Shown here piece by piece: positions 8,315 through 17,083 of a stretch of DNA of 64,000 nucleotides. The notes beneath the pieces were generated by a model that was given only the letters and a program-made list of their open reading frames with translations, was not told the DNA's origin and did no database searches. The DNA is from an uncultured Campylobacter sp. (lineage in GTDB: Bacteria; Campylobacterota; Campylobacteria; Campylobacterales; Campylobacteraceae), in assembly GCF_905373215.1 (NCBI RefSeq), contig NZ_CAJPRT010000005.1:1-64000 (forward strand). Reading direction: 5' to 3'. The position numbers and the translations under genes are program-made. Positions within the stretch are counted from its first letter, which is position 1, and each line of letters opens with the position of its first letter.

Positions 8315-9379
8315 TTATCTCAGTTTCAGCGATGTCAGCGCTATGATATTTGCGATCAGCGCGATGATCCAAAAGCGGATAATGATTTTGTTTTCGACCC
8401 AGCCTTTAAGCTCGAAATGGTGATGTATCGGCGCCATCAAGAAAATTCTGCGCTTGAAAATTTTAAAGCTGCCTACTTGCAAGATCACGCTGAGCGTTTC
8501 GATGACGAAGACGAAGCCGATCATTATGAGTAAAATTTCATTCTTCGTGATGACCGCGCAGTATCCTAAAAACGCGCCTACGCTGAGGCTGCCGCTATCG
8601 CCCATAAAGACTTCGGCGGGGTAGCAGTTAAACCACAAAAACCCAAGCAGCGCGCCGATGAGTGCCGAGACGATGATGCAGACCTCGCCTGCGCCTGCGA
8701 CGCGCGGTAGCAAGAGATACTGCGAGTAGATCGCATGCCCGCAGAGATAGGCGAACACGCCCAAGCTGCAGAGCGAAAATACCGACGGAATGGTTGCTAA
8801 TCCGTCCAGGCCGTCGGTTAAATTTACCGCGTTTGAGCTAGCGCTTATCACGATCGTCCAAAACAGCGGCGCGAAGATCCATAAATTTAGCAGAGGGTAC
8901 TTAAAAAACGGCACGAAAAATTCCCCGCCCAGATCGCTAAAAGCATAAAGCGTCGCCCCGATCAGAAAGGCCAAGAAATTTTGCAGTGCAAATTTAGCCC
9001 GCGCGCTAAGGCCTGCGTGGTTTTGGCGGCCTAAAATTTTAGAGATGTCGTCCTTAAAGCCTATGTAGCCGAAACCTACCAAGCAAAGCAGCCCGCATAG
9101 CACGAAGACGTTGTTTAGCTTGGCGCACAGCAGGCTTGCGAACACCGCGGCGGTAACGAAAACAAGCCCACCCATCGTCGGGGTTTTGCTCTTTTTCTGA
9201 TGGTTTTGCGGCGCGAGCTCGTAGATGGGCTGCGCGGCGTGTCTGGCTTGCGCCCAGCGGATAAACCGCGGCATAGCCCAGACCGAAAAACAAAAAGCGA
9301 TAAAAAACGCGATTCCTGCGCGCGCGGTGATGTATTGGAAAAAATTTATATTCGTAAGATGGTAAAGATAATAAAACAA
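8315..9379 (-). CDS. mraY: Phospho-N-acetylmuramoyl-pentapeptide transferase
   Basis: 354 residues, about 10 membrane segments; transfers phospho-MurNAc-pentapeptide to undecaprenyl phosphate to make lipid I. Conserved blocks are KKSKTPTMGG near residue 65, the acidic NLTDGLDGLAT in mid-protein and FMGDSGSLSVG, with the MAPIHHHFELKGW signature near the C-terminus. Usual length. It heads the minus-strand mraY-unknown-murD operon and is divergent from gpmI, as in C. jejuni. Confidence 0.97.
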   Translation of the reverse strand: MFYYLYHLTNINFFQYITARAGIAFFIAFCFSVWAMPRFIRWAQARHAAQPIYELAPQNHQKKSKTPTMGGLVFVTAAVFASLLCAKLNNVFVLCGLLCLVGFGYIGFKDDISKILGRQNHAGLSARAKFALQNFLAFLIGATLYAFSDLGGEFFVPFFKYPLLNLWIFAPLFWTIVISASSNAVNLTDGLDGLATIPSVFSLCSLGVFAYLCGHAIYSQYLLLPRVAGAGEVCIIVSALIGALLGFLWFNCYPAEVFMGDSGSLSVGAFLGYCAVITKNEILLIMIGFVFVIETLSVILQVGSFKIFKRRIFLMAPIHHHFELKGWVENKIIIRFWIIALIANIIALTSLKLR

Positions 9380-9493
9380 AGTTTGCCTTTTAAATTTTAT
9401 GAAATTTTATATGAAAACGCGCATTTTAGTATAAAAGAGGTAAAATTTAGCTTTTAGGGCGGATGAAATTTTGCCGCATTTGCCAAAAAAAAG

Positions 9494-9499
9494 TATAAT
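9494..9499 (+). promoter_or_regulatory. -10 element of gpmI
   Basis: TATAAT, 80 bases before the chosen gpmI start. It lies inside the longer open frame that begins at 9471, which supports the shorter start for gpmI. Confidence 0.5.
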
Positions 9500-9578
9500 G
9501 CCGCTCGTAAAAACAGCGCCGCAGAACCTGCTTCAAAAGACCTGTGCGGCGAAATTTAGACGAAATTTAGGAGCCAAA

Positions 9579-11045
9579 ATGGGGCAAAAGACGATTTTAC
9601 TTATCACCGACGGCATCGGCTTTAACGCTAGCGATAAATTTAACGCGTTTGCAAACGCGAAAAAGCCCGCCTACGATTATCTTTTTAAAAACGTGCCCAA
9701 TACGCTGCTGCATACCTCTGGGCTTGCCGTGGGTTTGCCGCAGGGGCAGATGGGAAACAGCGAAGTGGGGCACATGACGATCGGAAGTGGTAGAATTTTA
9801 TATCAAAACCTAGTCAAAATCGATCGCGCGATCGATGAGGGCTTGCTTGAGAAAAACGAAGCGCTGCAAAGCCTGCTTTCAAAGTGCCGCAGGGTGCACG
9901 TCATAGGGCTTTACAGCGACGGCGGCGTGCATTCGCATCTACGCCATTTCGACGCGATCTGCGAGATAGCGCAGAATGCGGGTTGCGAGACATGGGCGCA
10001 CGCTATCACCGATGGGCGCGACGTTTCGCCGAGCAGCGGAGCGGAATTTTTAAAGCATTTGGAGGCTAAATTTAAAGTTGCGAGCGTGTGCGGGCGCTTT
10101 TACGCGATGGATCGCGACAAGCGCTTTGATCGCGTAAGGCGCGCTTACGACGTGCTTATAGGCGAAGCGGCGCCACTTAAAATTTCGCCTAGCGGGTACA
10201 TACTGCAAAGCTACGAGTGCGGCGTGAGCGACGAGTTTATCGAGCCTGCGAGCTTTAACGGCTTTAGCGGTATCGGCGCGGATGACGGAGTGATTTTTAT
10301 AAATTTTAGAAACGATCGCGCTAGAGAGCTTTGCGCGGCTTTGGGTGATGAGAGCTTTAGTGAATTCAAGCGGAAGTTCGTCGTACAAAATTTAATCACG
10401 ATGAGCGAATACGACGCGAGCTTTAAATTTCCTCTGCTATTTGAGAAGCCCGTGCTAAAAAACACGCTTTGCGAAGTGATCGCGGAAGCCGGTCTTACGC
10501 AGCTTCACACCGCCGAGACCGAAAAATACGCACACGTGACGTTTTTCTTTAACGGCGGCGTCGAGGAGCCGCTGCCAAACGAAACTCGCGTGCTAATCCC
10601 GAGCCCAAAAGTAAAAACCTACGACGAGCAGCCGCAGATGAGCGCGCCTGCGGTGTGCGACGCGGTGATCCGCGGCATCGAAGCGGGGATCGATTTCATC
10701 GTCGTAAATTTCGCAAACGGCGATATGGTCGGCCATACGGGCAACTACGACGCCGCGATAAAGGCGGTCGAGGCGGTGGATGAGTGCATCGGTAAAATTT
10801 TAAGCGCGGCGAGGGCGCATGATTACGCCTATGTGCAGATTAGCGACCACGGCAACTGCGAGGCGATGCGAGACGCGGACGGCGAAATTTTAACCAACCA
10901 CACGACCTTTGACGTATTTTGTTTCGTGCTAGGACGCGGCGTGCGCGAGCTAAAGAGCGGACTTGGACTTAGCAACGTCGCAGCGACCGTGCTAAAGCTA
11001 ATGGGGCTGCCGAAGCCTGCGGAGATGGACGAGGCGCTATTCTGA
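9579..11045 (+). CDS. gpmI: 2,3-bisphosphoglycerate-independent phosphoglycerate mutase
   Basis: 488 residues; interconverts 3- and 2-phosphoglycerate with a phosphoserine intermediate and two metal ions. The N-terminal metal site is LLITDGIGFN, the catalytic Ser lies in MGNSEVGHMTIGSGR, HSHLRHFD and DGRDVSP follow, and the C-terminal metal residues lie in NFANGDMVGHTGN and SDHGNCEAM. The frame runs 36 codons further upstream, but ATG 9579 has a TTAGGAG site 6 bases before it and begins exactly where family homology begins. Together with gap, pgk and tpiA (42271-45198) it supports lower glycolysis or gluconeogenesis. Confidence 0.96.
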   Translation: MGQKTILLITDGIGFNASDKFNAFANAKKPAYDYLFKNVPNTLLHTSGLAVGLPQGQMGNSEVGHMTIGSGRILYQNLVKIDRAIDEGLLEKNEALQSLLSKCRRVHVIGLYSDGGVHSHLRHFDAICEIAQNAGCETWAHAITDGRDVSPSSGAEFLKHLEAKFKVASVCGRFYAMDRDKRFDRVRRAYDVLIGEAAPLKISPSGYILQSYECGVSDEFIEPASFNGFSGIGADDGVIFINFRNDRARELCAALGDESFSEFKRKFVVQNLITMSEYDASFKFPLLFEKPVLKNTLCEVIAEAGLTQLHTAETEKYAHVTFFFNGGVEEPLPNETRVLIPSPKVKTYDEQPQMSAPAVCDAVIRGIEAGIDFIVVNFANGDMVGHTGNYDAAIKAVEAVDECIGKILSAARAHDYAYVQISDHGNCEAMRDADGEILTNHTTFDVFCFVLGRGVRELKSGLGLSNVAATVLKLMGLPKPAEMDEALF

Positions 11046-11146
11046 AATTTCAACGGCGCAGGTTATAGCTAAATTTAAACGGCTAAAATTTAGGTAAATT
11101 TGGATAAATTTACGCTAGAAATTAAAATTTTAATAAAAGGACAAAT

Positions 11147-11890
11147 ATGAAATTTAGCGGGAAAAACGTTTTAATCACGGGCGCGAGCCGCGGTATCGGC
11201 GCACAGATCGCAAGGACTTTGGCCTCTTACGGACTTAAGGTGTGGATCAATTATCGCTCTGCACCAGAGCCTGCCGACGCGCTGCTAGAGGAGATCCGCG
11301 CAAACGGCGGAGAGGGCGCCGTGATAAAATTTGACGCGACGAACGAGGCGGAATTTAGCGAGGCGCTAAGCTTGATCGCGCAAAGCGACGGCGAGCTAAG
11401 CTATCTCGTAAATAACGCGGGCGTCACTAACGACAAGCTCGCGCTTAGGATGAAGCTGGAAGACTTCATGGGCGTGATCGAAGCAAATTTAAGCAGCGCC
11501 TTTATCGGCTGCCGCGAAGCTCTAAAGCTGATGAGCAAAAAGCGCTTCGGCGCGGTCGTAAACATCGCCTCGATCGTCGGCGAAATGGGAAACGCCGGGC
11601 AGGTCAATTACAGCGCGAGCAAGGGCGGAATGATCGCGATGAGCAAGAGTTTCGCAAAAGAGGGCGCCGCGCGCGGCATCCGCTTTAATTGCATAACTCC
11701 AGGCTTCATCGCCACCGATATGACGGACGCGTTAAGCGACGACGTAAAAGCAAGCTACGAAGCAAGCATCCCGCTTAAGCGCCTCGGAAACACGAGCGAC
11801 GTCGCCGAAGGAGTTGCGTTTTTACTCAGCGACGGCGCGGGCTACATTACGGGCGAGACGCTTAAAATCAACGGCGGACTCTATATGTAG
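11147..11890 (+). CDS. fabG: 3-oxoacyl-[acyl-carrier-protein] reductase
   Basis: 247 residues, short-chain dehydrogenase. The NADP-binding TGASRGIGAQIA is at residues 10-21, VNNAGV near 90, the catalytic Ser in NIASIVGEMGNAGQVN and Tyr/Lys in YSASKGG. It reduces beta-ketoacyl-ACP in fatty acid elongation. An AAAGGA site precedes the ATG. It is followed by acpP, fabF and accA in the same direction, a fatty-acid-synthesis cluster. Confidence 0.96.
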   Translation: MKFSGKNVLITGASRGIGAQIARTLASYGLKVWINYRSAPEPADALLEEIRANGGEGAVIKFDATNEAEFSEALSLIAQSDGELSYLVNNAGVTNDKLALRMKLEDFMGVIEANLSSAFIGCREALKLMSKKRFGAVVNIASIVGEMGNAGQVNYSASKGGMIAMSKSFAKEGAARGIRFNCITPGFIATDMTDALSDDVKASYEASIPLKRLGNTSDVAEGVAFLLSDGAGYITGETLKINGGLYM

Positions 11891-11917
11891 CGTTAAATAG
11901 CGGAATTTAAGGTTAAA

Positions 11918-11923
11918 TATTAT
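11918..11923 (+). promoter_or_regulatory. Possible -10 of acpP
   Basis: TATTAT, 35 bases before the acpP start. acpP often needs its own strong promoter because the protein is abundant. Confidence 0.4.
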
Positions 11924-11958
11924 AGAATTACGCGGTATTTTTTTAAAGGAGTGCTAAA

Positions 11959-12195
11959 ATGGCAGTATTTGAAGATGTAAGAGACGTAGTTGTAGAACAA
12001 CTAAGCGTTAGCCCGGATCAGGTTAAACTTGACTCTAAAATTATCGAGGATTTGGGCGCGGACTCTCTTGATGTAGTTGAGCTAGTAATGGCTTTAGAGG
12101 AGAAATTCGGTATCGAGATCCCTGATAGCGAGTCCGAAAAATTAGTAAGCATTAAAGACGTAGTAGATTATATAGAAAATTTGCCTAAGAAATAA
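11959..12195 (+). CDS. acpP: Acyl carrier protein
   Basis: 78 residues, acidic. The DSLD motif in LGADSLDVVELVMALEE carries the Ser that receives 4'-phosphopantetheine. The protein carries growing acyl chains for FabG, FabF and FabI. An AAAGGAG site stands 7 bases before the ATG. fabF starts 18 bases after the stop. Confidence 0.98.
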   Translation: MAVFEDVRDVVVEQLSVSPDQVKLDSKIIEDLGADSLDVVELVMALEEKFGIEIPDSESEKLVSIKDVVDYIENLPKK

Positions 12196-12213
12196 AATTT
12201 TAAGGAAGCGGTT

Positions 12214-13431
12214 TTGAAACGAGTCGTAGTAACGGGCATCGGGATGATAACCTCTCTCGGGCTTGACAAACAGAGCAGTTTTGAAAATATCTGTAACGGA
12301 AAAACCGGGGTTGATAAAATTTCGCTCTTTGACGCTAGCGAATTTCCGGTTCAAATTGCAGCTGAAGTAAAAGGTTTCGATCCTTCGAGCATAATCGAGG
12401 ATGGAAAAGAGATAAAAAAGATGGATAGATTTGTCCAGCTGGGGCTTAAAGCCGCGGGCGAAGCTATAGAGGACGCTAAATTTAGCGGTTTCGATAGCGA
12501 CGAATTCGGCGTTAGCTCGGCTAGCGGTATCGGCGGTTTGCCGAATATCGAGATAAATGCCAATACCTGCTTGCAGCGTGGCCCTAGGCGAATTTCTCCG
12601 TTTTTTATCCCCTCTGCGTTAGTAAATATGCTCGGCGGCTTTGTTTCGATATATTATAAATTAAAAGGTCCGAATTTATCCAGCGTTACGGCTTGTGCGG
12701 CTTCTGCGCATGCGATTATGGACGCTGCAAGAGTTATCATGATCGGTGAAGCGAAAAAGATGCTTGCAGTGGGAGCCGAGGCTGCGGTTTGTCCCGTAGG
12801 TATCGGCGGATTTGCTGCGATGAAGGCGCTTTGCGCTAGAAACGACGATCCTGCGCACGCTTCACGTCCGTTTGATGCGGAGCGAAATGGCTTTGTAATG
12901 GGCGAAGGCGCGGCGGCTTTGGTTTTAGAAGAGCTACAGGACGCAAAAGCGCGCGGCGCTAAAATTTACGGCGAGCTCGTAGGGTTCGGCGCTAGCGGCG
13001 ATGCCTATCATATCACTTCGCCTAGCCTAGACGGCCCGATCCGCGCGATGAAAAAGGCCTACGAGATGGCGGGATGCCCGAAGATTGATTATATCAACGC
13101 TCACGGAACGTCCACTGCGATAAACGATAAAAACGAAACCGCGGCGTTAAAAGAGCTTTTCGGTGAGGGCAAGGTGCCTGCGGTCAGCTCCACTAAGGGT
13201 CAGTTAGGACACTGCCTGGGTGCTGCTGGAGCTGTAGAGGCTGCGATCAGCCTTTTAGCGATGCAAAACGGCATCATACCGCCTACGATAAATCAAATTT
13301 CAAAAGATCCCGATTGCGATTTGGATTACGTGCCAAACGTCGCTAGAAAAGCCAAACTCGATTGCGTTATGAGCAATAATTTCGGTTTCGGCGGCACAAA
13401 CGCGTCGCTTATTTTCAAAAGAGTAGATTAA
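12214..13431 (+). CDS. fabF: 3-oxoacyl-[acyl-carrier-protein] synthase II
   Basis: 405 residues, thiolase-fold condensing enzyme. The active-site Cys lies in SSVTACAASAHAI, and the two catalytic His in NAHGTSTAINDKNE and KGQLGHCLGAAGA; NNFGFGGTN closes the C-terminus. It elongates acyl-ACP with malonyl-ACP. The start is TTG 12214 with AAGGAAG upstream and the usual KRVVVTGIGMI beginning. The stop overlaps the accA start by one base (TAATG). Confidence 0.97.
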   Translation: MKRVVVTGIGMITSLGLDKQSSFENICNGKTGVDKISLFDASEFPVQIAAEVKGFDPSSIIEDGKEIKKMDRFVQLGLKAAGEAIEDAKFSGFDSDEFGVSSASGIGGLPNIEINANTCLQRGPRRISPFFIPSALVNMLGGFVSIYYKLKGPNLSSVTACAASAHAIMDAARVIMIGEAKKMLAVGAEAAVCPVGIGGFAAMKALCARNDDPAHASRPFDAERNGFVMGEGAAALVLEELQDAKARGAKIYGELVGFGASGDAYHITSPSLDGPIRAMKKAYEMAGCPKIDYINAHGTSTAINDKNETAALKELFGEGKVPAVSSTKGQLGHCLGAAGAVEAAISLLAMQNGIIPPTINQISKDPDCDLDYVPNVARKAKLDCVMSNNFGFGGTNASLIFKRVD

Positions 13432-14369
13432 TGGCGAGTTATTTGGACTTTGAAAAGTCTATAAAGCAGATCGACGAGGACATCACCGCTGCAAAAATTC
13501 GCGGCGATGAGGAGGCGGTCGAAATTTTAAATAAGAACCTCGAAAAAGAAATTTCCAAAGTTTATAAGAATTTAAACGAATACCAAAGACTTCAGCTTGC
13601 GCGCCACCCGGATCGCCCTTACGCGATCGATTATATTCGTGCGCTTTTGCAAGACGCTAGGGAGCTTCATGGCGACCGCGCCTTTAGAGACGATCCTTCG
13701 ATCGTGTGCTATCTGGGCATTATGGGCAACCGCAAAATCGCCGTGATCGCCGAGCAGAAGGGTCGCGGTACTAAAAACAAGCTGAAGCGAAATTTCGGCA
13801 TGCCCCATCCGGAGGGCTATCGCAAGGCTCTGCGCGTAGCAAAACTTGCAGAGAAATTTAACCTTCCTATTTTGTTTTTGATCGACACTCCGGGTGCATA
13901 TCCGGGGCTTGGCGCCGAGGAGCGCGGTCAGAGCGAGGCTATTGCGCGAAATCTGTATGAGTTTAGCGATATTAAAACCCCTACGATTGCCGTAGTTATA
14001 GGCGAGGGCGGCAGCGGCGGAGCTTTGGCTATCGGCGTGGCTGATCGGCTAGCGATGCTTCAAAACTCAATTTTTTCGGTTATCTCTCCAGAGGGCTGTG
14101 CTGCGATTTTGTGGAACGATCCAAGCAAGAGCGAGGCCGCTACAAAGGCGCTAAAGATCACCGCTGAGGAGCTAAAAGAGCTGGGCTTGATCGACGACGT
14201 GATCAAAGAACCTAAAACGGGCGCCCACAGAGATAAAGACGGCGCGATAAAAGCGCTTGGAAACTACGTTTTAACCGAGCTGCATAAGCTAGACGATCTT
14301 AGCATAGACGAGCTCATCAGCAGAAGACAACAAAAAATTTTAAGGTTCGGTGCTTATAAAGAAAACTAA
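13431..14369 (+). CDS. accA: Acetyl-CoA carboxylase carboxyltransferase subunit alpha
   Basis: 312 residues. Carboxyltransferase half-domain with PHPEGYRKALR, LFLIDTPGAYPGLGAEERGQ and GEGGSGGALAIGVADR, which make the CoA-ester site and oxyanion hole. With AccD it transfers the carboxyl group from biotin to acetyl-CoA. Usual length. Translationally coupled to fabF; the partner accD is not in this window. Confidence 0.97.
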   Translation: MASYLDFEKSIKQIDEDITAAKIRGDEEAVEILNKNLEKEISKVYKNLNEYQRLQLARHPDRPYAIDYIRALLQDARELHGDRAFRDDPSIVCYLGIMGNRKIAVIAEQKGRGTKNKLKRNFGMPHPEGYRKALRVAKLAEKFNLPILFLIDTPGAYPGLGAEERGQSEAIARNLYEFSDIKTPTIAVVIGEGGSGGALAIGVADRLAMLQNSIFSVISPEGCAAILWNDPSKSEAATKALKITAEELKELGLIDDVIKEPKTGAHRDKDGAIKALGNYVLTELHKLDDLSIDELISRRQQKILRFGAYKEN

Positions 14370-14430
14370 ATTTTAAATTTCACGACTTTTTTAAAACCAA
14401 ATTTAATAACTTCACACTCTAAGAGGACAA

Positions 14431-15777
14431 ATGGAAAATACAAATCAAAATTCCGCTCAGACCGCCGTTTCAAATTCTAATCAAAACGGCAGAAAAACTT
14501 ACGCTAAAACGCACGTTCCCGTCGAGGGCTACCAGATCGAGGAGCTCCGCTCGATGGATCTTGAAAATCTCATCGCCATAGCAGACGAGCTAGGCGTCGA
14601 GAACCCGCGCGAATTCCGCCGCCAAGCGCTCGTTTTTGAAATTTTACGTATGCAGACGAAGCAGGGCGGCTTCATACTTTTTACGGGGATTTTGGAGGTT
14701 ACCGCCGAGGGCTACGGCTTTTTGCGCGGCATAGATTCAAATTTAAGCGACAGCGCTAACGATGCCTACGTGAGCCTAAGCCAGATCCGCAAATTTGCCC
14801 TGCGCGTCGGCGACATCGTCACGGGCCAGGTGCGCGAGCCGAAGGATCAGGAGAAGTACTATGCGCTTTTAAAGATCGAGGCGATCAATTACAAATCCAT
14901 CCAAGAGGCCAGAGAGCGCCCGCTATTTGACAATCTCACGCCGCTTTTCCCGACCGAAAAGCTCAAGCTTGAATATGACCCGATGCGCCTTACCGGTCGC
15001 GTACTAGATCTTTTCACCCCGATCGGCAAGGGGCAGCGCGGGCTCATCACGGCGCCTCCGCGTAGCGGTAAAACGGAGCTTATGAAGGAGCTTGCCAACG
15101 GCATTACGCGCAACCACCCCGAGGTCGAGCTTTTAGTGCTGCTAGTCGACGAGCGCCCAGAGGAGGTAACCGACATGGAGCGCAGCGTGCGCGGCGAAGT
15201 GTTTAGCTCGACTTTCGATCAGCCTGCGTTCAACCACGTTCGCGTCGCCGAGCTCGTCATCGAAAAGGCAAAACGCGCCGTCGAAAACGGCAAGGACGTC
15301 GTCATCCTGCTTGATAGCATCACCCGCCTTGCGCGCGCCTACAACACCGTCACGCCTAGTAGCGGCAAAGTCCTAAGCGGCGGCGTGGACGCAAACGCCC
15401 TGCATAAGCCGAAGCGCTTCTTCGGTGCGGCGCGAAATATCGAAAACGGCGGCTCGCTTACCATCGTCGCTACCGCGCTCATCGAGACCGGCTCACGAAT
15501 GGATGACGTGATCTTCGAGGAGTTCAAAGGCACGGGCAACAGCGAGATCATCCTCGATCGTAATATCTCGGACCGCAGAATTTACCCCGCGATCAACATT
15601 ACCAAGTCGGGTACGCGCAAAGAGGAGCTTTTGCAAGGCAGCGAAAATCTGCAAAAAATCTGGGCGTTGCGCTCGGCGATCTCGACGATGGACGATGTCG
15701 AGGCGCTGAAATTTTTATACGCCAAGATGCTAAAAACCAAAGACAACACCGAGCTGCTATCGATAATGAACGGTTAA
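14431..15777 (+). CDS. rho: Transcription termination factor Rho
   Basis: 448 residues; hexameric RNA-dependent ATPase that ends transcription. The first ~30 residues are Asn/Gln/Ser-rich. The N-terminal RNA-binding domain includes GFILFTGILEV and GYGFLRG, Walker A is APPRSGKTE, Walker B VILLDSITRLARAYN, followed by GGVDANALHKPKRFFGAARN. An AGAGGACAA site precedes the ATG. Starts 61 bases after accA. Confidence 0.98.
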   Translation: MENTNQNSAQTAVSNSNQNGRKTYAKTHVPVEGYQIEELRSMDLENLIAIADELGVENPREFRRQALVFEILRMQTKQGGFILFTGILEVTAEGYGFLRGIDSNLSDSANDAYVSLSQIRKFALRVGDIVTGQVREPKDQEKYYALLKIEAINYKSIQEARERPLFDNLTPLFPTEKLKLEYDPMRLTGRVLDLFTPIGKGQRGLITAPPRSGKTELMKELANGITRNHPEVELLVLLVDERPEEVTDMERSVRGEVFSSTFDQPAFNHVRVAELVIEKAKRAVENGKDVVILLDSITRLARAYNTVTPSSGKVLSGGVDANALHKPKRFFGAARNIENGGSLTIVATALIETGSRMDDVIFEEFKGTGNSEIILDRNISDRRIYPAINITKSGTRKEELLQGSENLQKIWALRSAISTMDDVEALKFLYAKMLKTKDNTELLSIMNG

Positions 15778-16121
15778 ATTTTATTAAATTTAGCCTTATT
15801 TAAAATTTCGCTCCAAATTTAGCGGCATGGTTTATACCGCTTGTCGCAAATATTGCCACGTAGCTTCGTACGCGCTTTGAAGGCGTCGCGTCTTTTCTTT
15901 CAAGTTCCACTATGATAAGTTTAAATTTATCGCGATATTTGCTAAACGTTTTGCGCTCGCAGCACGAGGTGCGGCGCCGTCCGATAAAATTTTACTTCGG
16001 TAAAATCTATTCGTAAGATGTCAAGCGTAAAATTTTACGAGGAATTTTATGTTTTGCTACGCACGGAGCTAGGGCGCTTGATATCGTTACTTCAAATTAA
16101 TATAATACTGCCAACATCATA
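15778..16121. other. Intergenic region between rho and a convergent gene
   Basis: About 340 bases. It holds the TTCG hairpin and the palindrome described separately and several TAAATTT words. I see no coding sequence. Confidence 0.5.
15989..16006. terminator. Hairpin with TTCG tetraloop between convergent genes
   Basis: ATTTTAC (15989-15995), loop TTCG, GTAAAAT (16000-16006): a perfect 7-bp stem closed as C(TTCG)G, a very stable loop type. It lies between rho and the convergent gene at 16122, about 210 bases past rho. A 14-bp palindrome CGTAAAATTTTACG follows at 16026-16039. It could stop transcription from either side, but no long T run follows. Confidence 0.45.
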
Positions 16122-16952
16122 TCATTTCATAAGCTCAAAAAGCTTCATAAATCCTATATATCTGCTTCCGTGGTTGTCTAATCTAGCCTCATAGCAATCA
16201 ATAATACCGAGGCAGCTTTCTTCAGAATCTATATTTTTTAAAAATATATCAAAATTCCGTTTCGTGCTATTGAATATAAAATTTGGATCGTCACGATACC
16301 GCTTGCTCGGCTCATACTCATTGGGGATACGTTTTATCGCTATAAATTTCATACAAAATTGGCTTTCGCCCAGTATTCTATCAATAAACGATGTTTCTTT
16401 ACGACATTCTTTTATGGTGAAAGTATCTGATAAATAAATATTTGATAAGTAATGTTGATCAAGAATAATCACTCTACCTTTTTCTTTTTTATAGTCTATT
16501 TTTCTATTACCTTCAAATGGTCTATACGTGTAATTATCTCCCGCATCGACATTATTGACAGTATGGTGGTAGATAAAATCTGAAAAAGTCCATGGGATTT
16601 TTTCATCCGATACCATTTCGTCTGTAATATCTCTAAAAGGGAGTGAAGAATTTAGATCATGTATTGAATTAAAGTCCTTGTCATTTGAATGATTTTCAAA
16701 GATTCCGTTGATTTTAGAAATAGCTTCGTGAAATGTTAAGTTGGTATCTATGGTGTAAAGTTTATTGTATTTGGACTTCCCTTTATAATAATAATTTTCC
16801 AATTCGTCCTGTACGAAATTTTGCACCATCTCATCTTTGCTAAGCCATTTTAGATCGCCGAAGCTAAACCCGCTGTAATTAAGCGCGCCGACGATCACAC
16901 AAACGCCGAGCGCCGCGATTAGGGCTTTGGCTATAAATTTAAGAGCTTTCAA
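16122..16952 (-). CDS. Membrane-anchored hypothetical protein
   Basis: 276 residues. One hydrophobic segment at about residues 7-26 is followed by a hydrophilic remainder, so it is probably anchored in the inner membrane with the bulk outside. No family recognised. The body is A+T-rich and rich in Asn, Asp, Tyr and Lys, unlike its neighbours, while the first ~40 codons have the usual G+C. An AGGAGTAAA site precedes the ATG. It stands alone between rho and a transporter. The composition suggests recent acquisition of most of the gene. Confidence 0.7.
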   Translation of the reverse strand: MKALKFIAKALIAALGVCVIVGALNYSGFSFGDLKWLSKDEMVQNFVQDELENYYYKGKSKYNKLYTIDTNLTFHEAISKINGIFENHSNDKDFNSIHDLNSSLPFRDITDEMVSDEKIPWTFSDFIYHHTVNNVDAGDNYTYRPFEGNRKIDYKKEKGRVIILDQHYLSNIYLSDTFTIKECRKETSFIDRILGESQFCMKFIAIKRIPNEYEPSKRYRDDPNFIFNSTKRNFDIFLKNIDSEESCLGIIDCYEARLDNHGSRYIGFMKLFELMK

Positions 16953-17037
16953 AATTTACTCCTTTAGCAAAACGCTAGTTAAAATACGAGCCTAGCGGGT
17001 TGCGGTGTTAACGTTTAAATTTAGCTCACGCAAAGAG

Positions 17038-17073
17038 GGTTAAATTTAAACCCATGCCGCTTTAAATTTAACC
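17038..17073 (-). terminator. Inverted-repeat terminator of the SNF transporter gene
   Basis: GGTTAAATTTAAA (17038-17050) and TTTAAATTTAACC (17061-17073) form a perfect 13-bp stem with a 10-nt loop, 10 bases past the stop of the minus-strand gene at 17084. The arms share the GGTTAAATTTAA core with the repeat at 41704-41748. Confidence 0.65.
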
Positions 17074-17083
17074 GAATCGCTTC